From Ligula intestinalis (lineage: Eukaryota > Platyhelminthes > Cestoda > Diphyllobothriidea > Diphyllobothriidae), in NCBI GenBank assembly GCA_036362985.1, contig JAYGXS010000004.1, forward strand, positions 9,193,223 through 9,257,222: a stretch of 64,000 nucleotides of DNA, read 5' to 3'. Below, piece after piece: positions 12,103 to 25,080 of the stretch. The position numbers and the translations under genes are program-made. Position 1 is the stretch's first letter. Each line of letters opens with the position of its first letter. The notes under the pieces were generated by a model, which was not told the origin of the DNA, made no database searches, and saw only the letters and a program-made list of their open reading frames with translations.

Positions 12103-12356
12103 AATGAAAGCACTTCTGTATCGAATCTTGAGGTGGTATCTTAGACATAAACTTCACACCATAATCGTAGCTCTTTCAAATATATTCAGAAATGAATTTG
12201 GATCTTGAAGTAAATCAGTATGTTAAAGGTCAGTAAAGAAGTCGCAGGCTATTAAGCCCACGGCTTATAAGCCCAGCAACGTATTAAACCCCACATCAGC
12301 TTGGGACGGAATTTTACATTAAAAAATCCGCCAGCTAATAAGCCCAGTCGTCGGCT

Positions 12357-12745
12357 ACAAAGCCCAATTTGCCGGATGTGATTTGTCTTCATTGTTCAAG
12401 CTAAATTTTGCGACACCCTTTTTGGGACAGCAGCAGACATGAAGGGTGAAAAGTACAAATCCCCAACACAAGAAAGCCGCAGACGCAAAAAGCTAACGCA
12501 CCCGAACCGCAGCGCTGAAGACACACACGCAAAGGGAACAACGCTTTCAGGCTCACGCCATACGATGCCGACAGGCGTGACCCCAAAGCCTACCAAGGTC
12601 GTCTGGCTAACCTCTCTAGGTCTTGAAAACACAGACAAACAGCATTCTTTCCTTGTACATAAGTAAGCTCTACACATACTACCGTACGTATGTAATGTAT
12701 AATGCCTATCTTTCATTTGCTAATCAAGAACTAGAACTCTCCGGT
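12357..12745 (+). repeat. Direct repeat unit 1 flanking copy B
   Basis: This unit runs from CAAAGCCCAATTTGCCGG to GAACTCTCCGGT. It matches 18746-19113 in the same orientation apart from a roughly 20-base deletion and scattered substitutions. Short overlapping frames (such as 12396-12716, minus) are shared by both units but show no known domain. Confidence 0.75.
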
Positions 12746-13402
12746 CAGCGAAGATAATGGTTTCGATGAAAGAGGCATCCTCACACAAACGAATAAAAGA
12801 TTGGCAATAATTAACACGACTGTGATAATTATTAGGCAATTACTGTTGGGTTAAGTTAACTTTGTAAGGATATTACTTCAAGTCTTTTTTAACAATGCGG
12901 TGTACTGTCGATCGGGAAATGGATAATTGAGTTGAATGTTTTCTGATAGAGGCTTTAGGATTATCTGTAGCACTTGCAGAAACTCGCTCGATTACAGCTT
13001 CAATTCGAGTTGATTTTAATCTTCCAGATCGTTGTTTATCATTAACATTTCCAGTGTCCGTACATTTTCAATACAGCGATTTAACTGTGTTCTTCGAAGG
13101 ACTGGTTGTTGTTCTGAAATAATTTCTCTAATCACGATGCACTTTTGTTGTTATTATTGTCCATGTAAAGATTTGCAAAATTCTTATTCTTTCTTCTTTG
13201 CTGTATGGAGACATGATGAAAATTAAGGGTTTGCAACGAAGCAAAAAGCAAATTTCACGCTGGTTCGTAAATAGGATACCAAGTATCCTATTGTGCCATA
13301 AAAAGGATGTTTTTCAAATAAAACATGTTTCAATATCCTAGCGTTAATAGTTTTCGTTTTATTAGCAAATTAAAAGGGTGAGTTACTTCTGGGACACCCT
13401 GT
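12744..13402 (-). pseudogene. Truncated second copy of the Tc1/mariner-type transposon
   Basis: Contains the N-terminal half of the transposase pseudogene and the right terminal repeat ending GGGACACCCTG (13402). The catalytic half and left terminus are missing because the duplication breakpoint lies inside the element. It was therefore copied with its host segment and did not transpose independently. Confidence 0.75.
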
Positions 13403-14153
13403 AGTTGGATGGCTGAAAAAAGAACGTGGAGGATAATCAAGAATTCAGATGGGAGAGGATACATGGCAGCTGCTTTCTAAGTCATCAATTCACACCATAC
13501 TTTTAGTTTTCCTAAATATCTGTTGAAATTTATTTCGGGCAGGAGTTTCCTTGCAAGCGCACGAATGTTTTTATCTATATTTACAGGTCTACCCCCGAGC
13601 TTCCCGCGAGACAAAAACTTGGGCCTTCTTACATACGATATCACTATCCTACCCTTACGATAAACCTTACACTATTCCTTACCCTAAACTTACATTTATC
13701 CTTATCCTGACCGCTACCCTAAGCCTAACCCTAACAGAAATTCATTGAGTAGGCATGTAAATATAAATAAGAACGTTTGTGCGCTACCAAGGAAATGCCT
13801 GCCTCCTACGTAGCAGTGCCCTGTAGAGGCAGAATATAAGCAAAAAACTCGTCTGGGTCACAGTCACTACCCGCGTTGCCAGTTTTGTAAATAAATACAC
13901 GAGTTTGCACAACCTCTGGCCAGGCTAGGTGTTTATTTAGGTCAAACGGATCTGAAACCTCTTCGGGTAAAATAATTATTATCACTTCATAGAACATCTC
14001 ACTTTTAATTTTGTTCGCTTTCACTGTGCTAAACTTGCACGCAAATTGGCGAACAACTATGGCGTGATTTTAGTGACAGTGCATCCGACTTCAACGTGAA
14101 GGAGACTTAAATGAAAAATTCTATAGCCGTCGTCAGTCAGTCATCCCCTACCC

Positions 14154-14240
14154 CATGTGGTGTACCAGCCGAGTCTCGAACCTGCAACCATTTCATAAGA
14201 AGTATAGCGCTCTAACCGTTGAGCCACGCGATCGTTGTCT
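14154..14240 (-). repeat. tRNA-like SINE head (copy B)
   Basis: Counterpart of the tRNA-like sequence in copy A, with the same A-box and B-box words on the minus strand. Confidence 0.55.
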
Positions 14241-17049
14241 CGCCAGTTTTGATCGGGAATATTAACATTCATTTAGGTTTACTAGTTTGCATTGGACAGG
14301 TATATTTAATCCGTGCCCTATAATAAATATGACACCAATATTATGAGCAGTCAGTAGCTTAGCAGGTGGTTGACTTGCAAGGATTTGAAGCGGGGGAGAA
14401 GGAAGAAGTATACAATTTAGTGGCATCATTCCTGAGGCAGGCATTATGCACCAAGGGTGAAAATGAAGGGAAGAAGGTCAACAGCTAACCATTTTAGAGG
14501 TGTCGTTGGAATAACTTGCAAGGGTCTTAGTGTTGTTATATTCGTTTAAACTTGCATTGCTCGGGACATCGTAACGATTTAAACCTTTGAAATTCAGCCT
14601 CCAATTTAACACGGAAAATTTCAACTTCTAGATTTTAGTGTTGTTAACATGCTACAACCGAAGTAAATCTTAAAGACCTGCAAAATGGAGTTGTTTCTGT
14701 CAAAGAAAGTCAAACATCACTGAATCGAAAAGCAAGGTTTTTTGTAAAAACAATTCGGAAAACATGAAAACATTGAGATTAAGCTTCAGAGTTTAAAAAT
14801 TTAAATTTATTGGTAGGTTTTGTCTGGGTTTTTTATTGCCGCTATTAAATAGTGAAGAGTGCAGACCGATAAGCAGAAAAACGTAAGTTCTCTGTTCTCA
14901 AAAGCGGATAATCTTCCAAAAAGTCGATTAGTCCAATGTCAACTATTTCTGGCAAGCACTTAATATTCTGGTCGACTTTTGGCATTTACTATTTAAAAAA
15001 CAGAGCTAACCAATCTCTTCGATATATTAACATTATATTGATTTCCATTACCAGGGGTCTGAATTTCTTTAATAGCTCGTTCTCAGATATAATTTCTTAA
15101 CAAATTGCCTGATGGGGTAAAATATCGTTCTTTTCTGCCGCTGCGAATTTAAATTTGTCAAGCCTTTTCTTCAAGGTAACCTGCTTTACCGAGGAGGTCT
15201 GTTCGCTGATCAGAATTCACTTCTTTTGCATCATTTTGTGCAAACGATGTACTTGATTATTTCGGCTAAAGTAGGAAGGATAGACGTTGAACGACAGAAC
15301 GGGGTCAACTCTGACCCAACTTCTCATAATACAAAACTGTACTCGGTCAACAGCATTAAACACTCTTTTTATATTGATCCAACGAGACTTCCTGACTGAA
15401 ATAATGTGTCAATACAGTAATAGTGAAAAGAAAGGAGATGTCCGGAAAATCGAGTTGTATTCGTTAATTTTCGAACAAGTATCACGTGTTCGTCGTCAGA
15501 CTAAATTAAAAGTGATGGCTGGGAATGTCACACTAGATGTTTTGGAGACAGAGGTTACAACGGACGGGGGAGGGAAGGGGGGATTGGGTGGAAGGGTTAC
15601 GGTGACGTGACACCCGCGGCGATAGGTTGTGCTAGTGAGGGGAGGGGGTGTTAGCGTTTGGACAGTAATAGTGATAATAGAAAGGATAAGTTACTGAACT
15701 GACTAGAGGGGGAGCGTTATGTTTACATGGTATCGGCAGTTCTTAAGATAACGGCATCCGTCTTCTGCGAGACTGTTCGGAACACTACATCTTGCTGACT
15801 AGAACCTTCCAACTTCCGATACGATAGAAGGCTACGTGAGTGCAACCCCGATCGCAGTCACTGGACGATGTCCAACTAGGCATCTAGTTAGGACGGTGTG
15901 CTCACGAATGTTTACAAAATTTGCTCTGACTCTACTAATTGAGCTAAGTAGAGAACAAAACTGCTTCAGGCACGTTTGCTATCTTTCAAGGTGTTAATTT
16001 AAAGGAAAAAAATGAATGGAGTTGTCAGGTTATTTGGGGTTTTAACGAACGAAAGAAGACTGCAAAAATCCGCTGAGCGGTCGTGTTAAGGAACTTTCGG
16101 CTCAATATTCAGAAGCAGCAATACAGTCACATTAACGTGGTGGTCTGCATTTCTGTTGTAGTCTGATGGTTCCATCACCGTCCTCACTTCATCTGAAAAT
16201 GCCGCAAAATTCAAATAATTAGGAGTAAAATGAGTAAGCCAATTTCAGCTTATGGTCCGTTTGGTGTAGGCGTTGGTGACATTAAAAGAAGACGTTAAGA
16301 TAGAACAATGGCTGGATTTATTCGACTTTACCTCATGTGGGTCACGGACTGGAATAAGTAGTTCTGAATGTCTTAGTAAGCATGTTATCTTTTTAAGTGT
16401 TGGACCTACCCCAAATACATTAGTGTCCCAACGTTAGCTTGACATACCACTTTGCTCCTTTTTAGACACTTAGTAATCAAACCACATTATTATTTGAAAT
16501 GCATGCGTACCCAAATGGTCTTGTCAAACTGGAAAATAGTGCCCCCATTAGTGGTCAATACCGCTTCGTTATGTGATGAATGCATCGAATGAAAACAGCA
16601 TATTTGACAGGCTCAGTTAACAATAAAACTATGAATACCAGATTATAGTTTAATTCCTTAGCTGAGCGTAAACGTGCTTATCGAGCTCTGCGGTGTACAA
16701 ATTCAGCACTAGCTTACACCTAAATTTGGATTTAGCAATCGGCAGAAAAATGGGCGTGGACAGTAAGATAAATTTGCTGCCATTTACGCCTTCCACCTTT
16801 TCGCTTATCTACAGAAATCCTCGGCAATCAATCTCTGCTTAATATTTCGACGTGAGAGTCTTTTCGGGAGTTCTGCTGACCTGTTTCAACCTAAATTACA
16901 CTTATTTGGAGAGGCACTATCTGAAAAATAATCCACGCTGCTGCGTGCCCCGTCTACACGTGTCTTATCAGAGTTCGAATTGACCGCCTGTGAAGGCCTG
17001 TGAACTAAGCCAAATACAATCAGTCGTCCTCGAGACCTAACGCTACGTC

Positions 17050-17330
17050 TCAGTCAGGGGCGCCGTGGCAGCATATCGTCCTACTGAGTCGACTGCGGCG
17101 GCGCTGCGTGCAATCGATGCGTGCACGTGTGGGTGCATCATTGGCGTGCATTGACGCGCGTTGCGGCGCCCGTTACCATTAGCAACGGACCGCGAGAGGC
17201 TTGCGAGCTGGGCGTGACGCAACGTTTCAGGCACGGGCGCTTTGCCAGATGTCCTCGAACTGAGTCGAATGCGACAGCCGCGCAAGCGATCGATATATAC
17301 ACGTGTGAGCGCATCATCAGCAGGCACTGA
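17050..17330. promoter_or_regulatory. CpG-rich block with RFX-type X-box (copy B)
   Basis: Duplicate of the block in copy A. The X-box core GTTACCATTAGCAAC is retained unchanged while surrounding bases differ in places. Confidence 0.3.
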
Positions 17331-17909
17331 CACTCATCATGCCACCCGTTAACATTAGTGACCGTCTCATAGCAACTAACACCTCCGATGTCTGAGAGCA
17401 CAAACTAGCACCACTCACAAAAATAGTCTCCAACATTCTCAAAAAATATTGGCTTTTCCCAAGAAGCATCCGCAGAGGTATTACAGCTAATTCTGGCAAT
17501 GGTGTAAACCTTAATGTTTCCTCTAACTCCCTTTTCGTTTGTACCTCCTATCTTGTCCCCACATAAAATGACACTTTCTCAATGCTTGCAAAATTAAAGA
17601 TAGTTAGTAAAAAGTGTACTATTCATATTTTGCCCAAACCCTCCCAAGTCCTTCAGCAACGGTTTGGCTAATCTCAGTCAATCGCCCGAGCAAACACAAT
17701 TGATGGATCAGCCGTAAAATCCATCGATTAAAATTCTTAATGAAACTACGCAGGCGAGAAAGAACTGCAAGAATAGGTTGCAACATTTAGACTACGGGGC
17801 AAATTTGAATTTATCTGAGACTTTTGATACCATCATCAGATGACTTCTCCCCTAGTTACAGTTCAAATAGCCAGAATCTTGCTAATTAATTCGATGTCTT
17901 GGGGGACAG

Positions 17910-18748
17910 CCAACGTTATACTTATACTTGTTAAGGTTGTGATCGTGCCTGATTTAGTCGGCCGCAATGATGTCACGAACGGTAATTCTGCATACATGAT
18001 GATTGGCAGCAGTGGATCTGGAAAGCTCCACCCAGTTTCTTCTGCGGCGACGGAGACCGAAGACAGAAGGTCCAATAACTGGTTCTATGTCTTGACGGAC
18101 GGTGTCGAGCCAAGTATTGAGTTCTCCTCCTCTTCGAAGCTTCCAGGTGGGCTGCGGCGTCGGGTCGAGGACAGCATAGCTTAGTTTGTGAGGCCGACGA
18201 CAGAGAACGTGTTCAAATCGTCTTAGTCGCCTTTCTTGAATAGCCTCGTGATACGATCACAGCGTGTAAGAACCGCTGAAGTCGCTATAATTAACTCGCA
18301 GGATCGGCCTCAGGCACCGGTGGTCAAAGACCTCAAGTTTTCGCTTATCTTCCGTGCGCATAGCCCAGCATTCAAATCCATCGGAAAGGACTGACCGGAT
18401 GGATTCACGGTATACATGAATCTTCGCGGCGATGCAGATATCACGTCGAAAGCATAGAAGCTTTTGAAAGATTGAGAAAACCCAGCGGCAGCATCGATAC
18501 GGGAAACAATGTCATCCTTGCTCTACCCATTCGGTAGCAGCTTCGCCCCGAGGTATTTAAAGTTGTCTACTTCTTAAAAATGATGGCCATTAATCCCCGG
18601 GGGTGCCTTCTCGTGGTGAGGGATGCAGCTCGAGAATAACTTCGTATTTCCGGAATTTATGGGCATGCCAACTGACATAGCGATCTCACTTAACCGCAAC
18701 ACTACCGACCGTAGACCACGAAAGTTTGAGGCTAACAGCGCAATAACA
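17910..18748 (-). mobile_element. RTE-type LINE 3' fragment (copy B)
   Basis: Duplicate of the copy A RTE fragment. It has the FKYLGAKLLPNG region and the same terminal RDIIAAD with its stop at 17956-17954. It is cut off on the 5' side by the duplication breakpoint. Frameshifts make it non-functional. Confidence 0.7.
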
Positions 18749-19315
18749 AAGCCCAATTTGCCGGATGTGATTTGTCTTCATTGTTCAAGCTAAATTTTTC
18801 GACACCATTTTTGGGACAGCAGCAGACATGAGGGGTGAAAAGGCCAAATCCCCAACACGAGAAAGCCGCAGACGCCGCAGCGCTGAAGACACACACGCAA
18901 AGGGAACAACGCTTTCAGGCTCACGCCATACGATGCCGACAGGCGTGACCCCAAAGCATACCAAGGTCGTCTGGCTAGCCTCTCTAGGTCTTGAAAACAC
19001 AGACAAACAGCATTCTTTCCTTGTACCTAACTAAGCTCTACACATACTACAGTACGTTTGTAATGTATAGTGCCTATCTTGCGTTTGCTAATCAAGAACT
19101 AGGACTCTCCGGTTAATGCGTCCGCCGCTTATTAAGCCCGATTTGGTCTGGGCCCGGGGTGGGCTTAATAGCCGGCGACTACTGCATAGATATTTGCATA
19201 TAGATGTTGGCAATGTTAATTGACACCAATTTCGAAAATAATTTCCGACGAACTTAAAAGAACTACAAGTTGAAAGCTGAAACTTCTTTCAGAATGCACA
19301 GATGAAGTTCTGAGG

Positions 19316-20835
19316 CACCCACTGATGAGCCGAACCCTACGTAGCTGTGTCCTGCAGTGGCAGAAAACTTGTCTGAGTTACAGCCACTACATGCGCTGCC
19401 AGTATTGTAACTAGATGCATAAGTTCGCAAAATTTCTGGTCAGGTAGGGTGTTTTTTGGTCAAAACGGATTTGAAACCCCTTCGGGTACAATAGTTATTA
19501 TCACTTCATAGAAAATTTCAATTTTTAACTTTTCGGCGTTTACCCTGCTGAACTTGCACGCGAATAAGCAAACAAGTTTGATGTGATTTTACTGACAGTG
19601 TACCCGAGTTTGACGTGAGTCAGCTTGGATTAAACCAAGCCTCTGTCGTTTTGGTTTTTTTAAAGTGAACGAAGCACGTGAATTGACAGTCACACAGTTT
19701 TGACGCAAGCAGCTTTGTTACCCTCCATGCTGGTGTTGCATAATTCGTGCGAGAAAGAGATTCGTTTATGAACATGGACCCTAGGAATTAACGGATCTAC
19801 AGTTATTCTCAGCCTGCGGGCTATTCGGTAACGTTTCTGTGTAGCAGCACCAAAATTATAATAAGCAAAGTTCACTTGACGGTGCCTAATACTGGAGAAG
19901 AATAAAAATGCTTCTTCTCCAATTTCTGTATAGTCCACCTTCGGGATAAAATGTTTAAATTGAATTCGCTACAAAACTAAAAGTGTGGAACCCCGCAGTA
20001 ATGCACCATTGCAACCTGCGCTTATTTTAATTACGCCTTCGGAGATGTAGTATCTGATCAGGTTGGAACTGCTTTGCGATGGGGTTTTGTGTTGCAAACG
20101 ACGGGACGGCCGGAGAACATGCCCTGCAAAGATGAGGGAGACTGAAGTAACTATTTCGGGCATTATAGCCGTCCTCATTCAGTCATCCCCTACCCCAAGT
20201 GGTGTATCAAAAGAGACTCAAACCTGCAACCATTTCATAAGAACTATAATGCTCTTACCACTGAGCCACGCGCTCTTTGTCTCGCCAGTTTTCATCGGGA
20301 ATATTGACATTCACTTGGGTTGACTAGTTAGCAGTGCCTCATAATAACTATGACACCGATATTTTGAGTAGTCATCAACTAAGCAGGTGAACGTTATGCA
20401 CCTAGGGTGAAAATGAAGAGACAAAGGTCAACAGCTACCCATTTGACAGTAGTCGTTGTGCTAAGCTTGCAAGCGTCATAACTTTATTCTGTCCATTGTA
20501 AGTTACATTGATCGTGCACCTGCAACAGTTTAGATCTTTAAAAATTCAAAGCTCTCAATTTTACACAAGAAACTAAACTTCTCGATTTAATTAACAAGCT
20601 ACAATAAAAGCACGCCTTAAGCGCTTAAAAAATGGAGTTGTTTCTTGCAAAGAAAATCAAATATTACTGATTCAAAAAAAACATTTCGGTAAAAAACTTT
20701 CCGAGTCACCTAGCATGAAAAAATGAACTGTAGCTTCACATTTTGAACATTTGAGTTTACTGTAGGGTCTTGTCTGGGTTTTTTATTTCCGCTACGGAGT
20801 AGTGAGAATTTCAGACCGATTATCAGAAGAACGTA
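19316..20835. repeat. Third, diverged copy of part of the duplicated repeat family
   Basis: Collinear with copy A from about 3310 to 4895 but visibly more diverged. It includes the GTCCTGCAG region, the CTTCGGGTA motif, the tRNA-like head (20200-20282) and the TTTATTTCCGCTA stretch. It resumes for a short distance at 22653 after an insertion. This shows a dispersed repeat family of at least 1.6 kb whose class could not be determined. Confidence 0.7.
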
Positions 20836-22652
20836 CAGAAAATTGCATATCTGATGCAAGGTTGGGGATTGGAGGATTAAACTCACACTTGAGGTTGTTT
20901 ACTCAATTCAGTTGGTTAAATTGGATCGCTAGATGTTGTTTCCGATAATTTAATTACGTTCAGATCAGAAAACTAGGAGAAAATAGAGGCGAAATCCAGC
21001 GTTTGTTGATAACCGAGAAATTTCCTATGCTATTAAATGCTGCGGAAAAGAACTTCTTGTTAGTGCATGTTGCACTATAAAAGAACACTCATGAAGGGTA
21101 GAAACTTTTTAGTTATATCTGTTCTCAAAACGGAAAAATCTTGTTTTGCATCCATGAAATTGGGGCAAGTGTAATAAGGAGATAGCGCATTACTTTTGAG
21201 AAAAGAAGAGCAAAATAAGTTTTAAAATCTATATTTTGCAAATCTGCCAAGTTTCGTGCCATAAACATGAGTAATAACGTTTGAAGTTGTTCTTTGCATT
21301 ATTCCATATTAAATTTAAATTTTTAAATTTTAAGGGTTACAAGCAAGGAATGTGTTTGAGAATTTTATTAGTATATAGCAACCGAATTAATTGTACAATC
21401 GATATGAACTTGGAGGCAGTTAACATCGCAAACATTTTACACAGTTGTCACGGGCCATTAAAAAACAGTTTTTTCAAAAATCGCCATTGATATTATTTCC
21501 AATCTACGTTGTATTTGTTATTGTAGAACTTAGTCTAGAAGTAACCATAGATGCTGAAAAATGTTCCGTTTTAGGTCAAACAAATATATCTTTCATTAAT
21601 AACAGAAGAATCCTAATTGTAAAGGAAATCAATCCACTGGCCAAAATATCCCATTCTGATCTAGACTTTATCAGTACGCAGACATCCGACGCCAAAATAT
21701 ATAAAGAAGGCTTTTTTTCAAGAGTTCACTTTTTTAAATTTTTCTAAATCAATCTTGAACATATTCATTCGCGATTTTTTAGTGGACGTTCATTTTCCTC
21801 GGCAATGAGTTCCCATGCTTGAGTGGTTTTGAAACTATGACACACAAAGACAACTGCATAAGAAAAAAATGTTTGAAATCTGGTTATTTATGTAAAAGCC
21901 TTCAAGATATAGCTTATTTTGAAGGTTTTGGTAAGGACATATAATATACTCTATTTATGGTAAATTGACTAAAGGCAGTGAAAATCGTACAGTCTTTATT
22001 AGAGTTTCATGGAAGATCTGAACCTCTCCGTAATAGAAATATCGAAATCATTACAAAAAAAATATGGCGGAAGGCAATAACTCTTAGTGTACAAACAATT
22101 TTACGATTAAAATTGTTCCCGACAATTCTATTTAAATTTATTTGTTACTGACCGGCATGTCCGCAAGTGAGCTTAAGCAATAAATTACTCCTGTGATCTC
22201 CCAATGGGGCATATCAAGCGAAAACGTGGTTGATTTAGTCCAACATAAGCCAAGCGATGCATAAACGAAAGAAACAACTAGCAGTTCTCGTGAAAACGCG
22301 TAAGAATACATACTCGAAATTTAGCGTCTTCGGTAACAGCCATACACTATATTGCACGTAATATGGAAGCATATTTATTAAAAAAACTTGACAAAACGAT
22401 TATTTTCCAACGTAATTTTACTGGTGCTGCTTTATTTACACAGTGATTTTGCAAAAACAGGCTTCCTCTACATGTAAAACTTAAGTTTACCTAGTACGCC
22501 CGATTTCCATTTTTTCGATTTTTTCGGAATTTTCCACTTTTTTAAAAAAGCTGGTGTTTCCATAAGACTTTGGGGGCCATAGCTTGGGCTGCGATTGAGT
22601 AAAAGGGAGTTACTCGTAAAAATCGTAGGATTGCATGAGTTTGCTAACTACT
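20836..22652. mobile_element. 1.8-kb insertion with 3-bp target duplication (GTA)
   Basis: Compared with the empty site in copy A (ACGTAAGTTCTCTG near 4898), the third repeat copy is interrupted after ACGTA (20835) and resumes at GTAAGTTATCTG (22653), so GTA is duplicated. The insert is very AT-rich. The longest frame is 100 codons (21445-21747), with no recognised domain. The two ends are only weakly similar in inverted orientation. A 3-bp duplication would fit a non-autonomous CACTA or PIF/Harbinger-type element, but the class is open. Confidence 0.5.
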
Positions 22653-22959
22653 GTAAGTTATCTGTTCTCAAAGCGGATAGTTCCGAAATAATCCCCAGTC
22701 ATTACACACTGTGCAACGTGCATCTTCTCAAGTCTAACGAAAACATTCACTGAATAATTTTTCTTTGTCCCCCAACGAACGTCTTTCCTTCCTATTTCTT
22801 TTCTTGAGGTCCCTGCTTTCAGACTTTAAAATGCTTGGCCGAACTAATTGACATTGGACTACTCAATAAACGAAAGACGTGCTTTTAGACATAGCATGCA
22901 AATATCATCAGGATACAAAATATACGATAATAAGTCGGCGCAAGGTAAAAATATACTCA

Positions 22960-23748
22960 CGTTCTAACAGAGGCTTACTATTTCCGTGTCCCGCAGCCAA
23001 GTAGGCATAATTCAGCCGGCAAACGCCCACACAAAAACAAAAAGTCATTAGCTGGCAAATATTCCACAAGCAAAGGAGGTGTAGTACCTCCCTGAACACC
23101 GTTGACATCTTTCTCCTGCAAAAAGCCTTGTTCATACATTTCACGGTAACGCTTTCGCAGTCATGAAAGGGCAAAAGAACATGAATTAGAATATGCATGC
23201 CTCACATCCTTAGTCTACGTGGATGGAGATCAGCATGAAGGCAGTTAAATTTAGCGTTCGGGCATAATTTACACGTCTGAATCCCGCAGCAGTGATAGTT
23301 TAACACTGAGAGGAAACGATTGCAGCAACTTTCCAGGAGAGAACTGTCGGTGGGTGTTTATACTTTCGAATGTGGCAGCTTTAGTATAGTCCGGAATGCT
23401 GTGACAATGAAAGTGATAATTCGTGGTAGCGTCCGAGGATTCAATTACCACACAAGCTAAAGTGAACTCTCCGACTCCTCTCCCCAATGTCAGAATACCA
23501 TAGGGCACAGGAGAGGTCAGCCGGTGTGGTCCTCTCGCGGTTTGGATCATTTTTAAGGTCAAGTTAATTCGGCGAAGCATATGTGTACTAGCCCAAGAAT
23601 GAGAAAAGGTATTTAAGGTATATCTTAATTACAGTAGCGCCTGCTTCTCCAACCACTCTGTCAGAACAAATATTTACTGCAAACCGTCTAGGGTCTCGTG
23701 GCCCCAGTTCGATAGCTGTGTCATTGCGCCGAATGCAGGTGGCTACGT
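22960..23748. repeat. Direct repeat, copy 1 (unclassified 0.8-kb unit)
   Basis: Runs from AGAGGCTTACTATTTCCGTG to CGCCGAATGCAGG and is repeated at 24263-25080 in the same orientation. The second half is almost identical between copies (for example the GAGAGGTCAGCCGGTGTGGT region). No coding domain is recognised. The 0.5 kb between the copies (23750-24262) holds nothing recognisable. Confidence 0.7.
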
Positions 23749-24262
23749 TCAGTGTGTCTCATAAGACTTCATTTTGTCTGAAGGTATTGATGCAAATGAC
23801 ACGTATGAGCATTTGTAGTCCCGAAAAAACAGTAGAAACTCTTGAGTTTTTTCATTTGAAGAGCTGCCAGCCTAGATGCAATTACAAACTTTTTTCAAAC
23901 CATGATTGATTATTCTTTGTCGTGATAATTAGGCAAATATATCCTACGATGGGTAATAATATTCACGAGTGGTGTACTAAGGACTAACAATACGAGTATT
24001 CCTTAAAAGTGCTGTCGCAAATGCTTGGTGGGAGAAGTGCCGCGGCCACCTGTTTATAACATGCGATATGCTGGTTACTTAAAAGAATTAGGTAGGTAGG
24101 TTGTCGAACTAAAACAAATATGAGCTGCTGGGGAAGCCGAGTTGAGAAGGCACAGGAAGCGGACAGGCCAGGAGGATGAGTTCGTAGGTTAGGGTTGATT
24201 TAAGGGTAATGGCGCGAGAATATTTACTTTTTAACTTATTTTAAGCAAACACCAACCGCGTT

Positions 24263-25080
24263 ACCAACAGAAGCTTACTACTTCCGTGTCCTGCAGCCGA
24301 GTTGGCATAATTCAGCCGAAAAACTCGCACACAAACACAAAATGCCACTAGGTGACAAATATTCCACAAGTTAATGAAGAGCAGTACCTCCAGGAACACT
24401 GTTGACATATTTCTTCAGTTCATCCTCCTCCGAAAAACCTTGTTCATTACTTTCACAGTAACGTTTTCAGAGTCCTGAAACGGCAAAAGAACATGATCCA
24501 GAATACGCATTTGTGAATGTCTCACGTTCCAAGTCTATCCGGATGGAGATAAGCATGAAGACAGTTAAATTTCGCGTTCAAGCATGTTTTACACTTCGGA
24601 CCGCAATAAGAGGGCCTGGAATTACGAAGCACTCACATGGCCACACTGAGAAGAGACTATTGCAGCAACTTTCCAGGAGAGAACTGTCGGCGGGTGATTA
24701 TACTTTCGAATGTGGCAGCTTTAGTATAGTCCAGAATGCTGTGACAATGAAAGTGATAATTCGTGGTAGCGCCCTAGGATTCAGTTACCACACAAGCTAA
24801 AGTGAAATCTCCGACTCCTCTCCCCAATGTCAGAATACCATAGGGCACAGGAGAGGTCAGCCGGTGTGGTCCTCTCGCGGTTTGGATCATTTTTAAGGTC
24901 AAGTTAATTCGGCGAAGCATATGTGTACTAGCCCAAGAATGAGAAAAGGTATTTAAGGTATATCTTAATTACAGTAGCGCCTGCTTCTCCAACCACTCTT
25001 TCAGAACAAATATTTACTGCAAACCGTCTAGGGTCTCGTGGCCCCAGTTCCATAGCTGTGTGGCTACGCCGAATGCAGGG
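24263..25080. repeat. Direct repeat, copy 2 (unclassified 0.8-kb unit)
   Basis: Second copy of the 22960-23748 unit, with a few extra short insertions in its first half. The open frame at 24513-24800 lies within it and has no recognisable domain. Confidence 0.7.

Larger units (their letters stand above)
12744..18748. repeat. 6-kb segmental duplication, copy B
   Basis: Direct copy of 2283-8100. It opens inside the mariner transposase region, carries that transposon's right end (to about 13402), the telomere-like stretch, a tRNA-like head, the CpG-rich X-box block and the RTE LINE, and stops within the RTE palm region. A stretch of about 680 bp (15675-16360) is present here but absent from copy A. 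Both ends abut the AAGCCC element units with no gap. Confidence 0.85.
12240..19180. mobile_element. TIR-bounded element carrying the 6-kb copy B
   Basis: The left terminus is AGTCGCAGGCTATTAAGCCC (12240-12259). The right terminus, reverse-complemented, is AGTCGCCGGCTATTAAGCCC (19180-19161), giving a 20-bp inverted repeat with one mismatch. The subterminal region repeats the word AAGCCC. Inside, a 389-bp unit (12357-12745) and a 368-bp unit (18746-19113) are direct copies of each other and flank copy B of the duplication. No transposase belonging to this element is visible, so it looks non-autonomous. No target-site duplication was identified. Confidence 0.55.

Noticed and set aside
11852..12157. 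Minus-strand frame with a proline run.
   Set aside because: The poly-proline comes from the (GGA)n microsatellite.
15675..16360. Separate mobile element present only in copy B.
   Set aside because: No terminal repeats or target duplication could be found, so a deletion in copy A is equally likely.
17043..17333. 96-codon frame in the CpG-rich block.
   Set aside because: GC-rich DNA lacks stops by composition; the frame is not kept intact in copy A.
19316..19335. CTGATGAGCCGAA resembling hammerhead core.
   Set aside because: No room for stem II between the two core parts.
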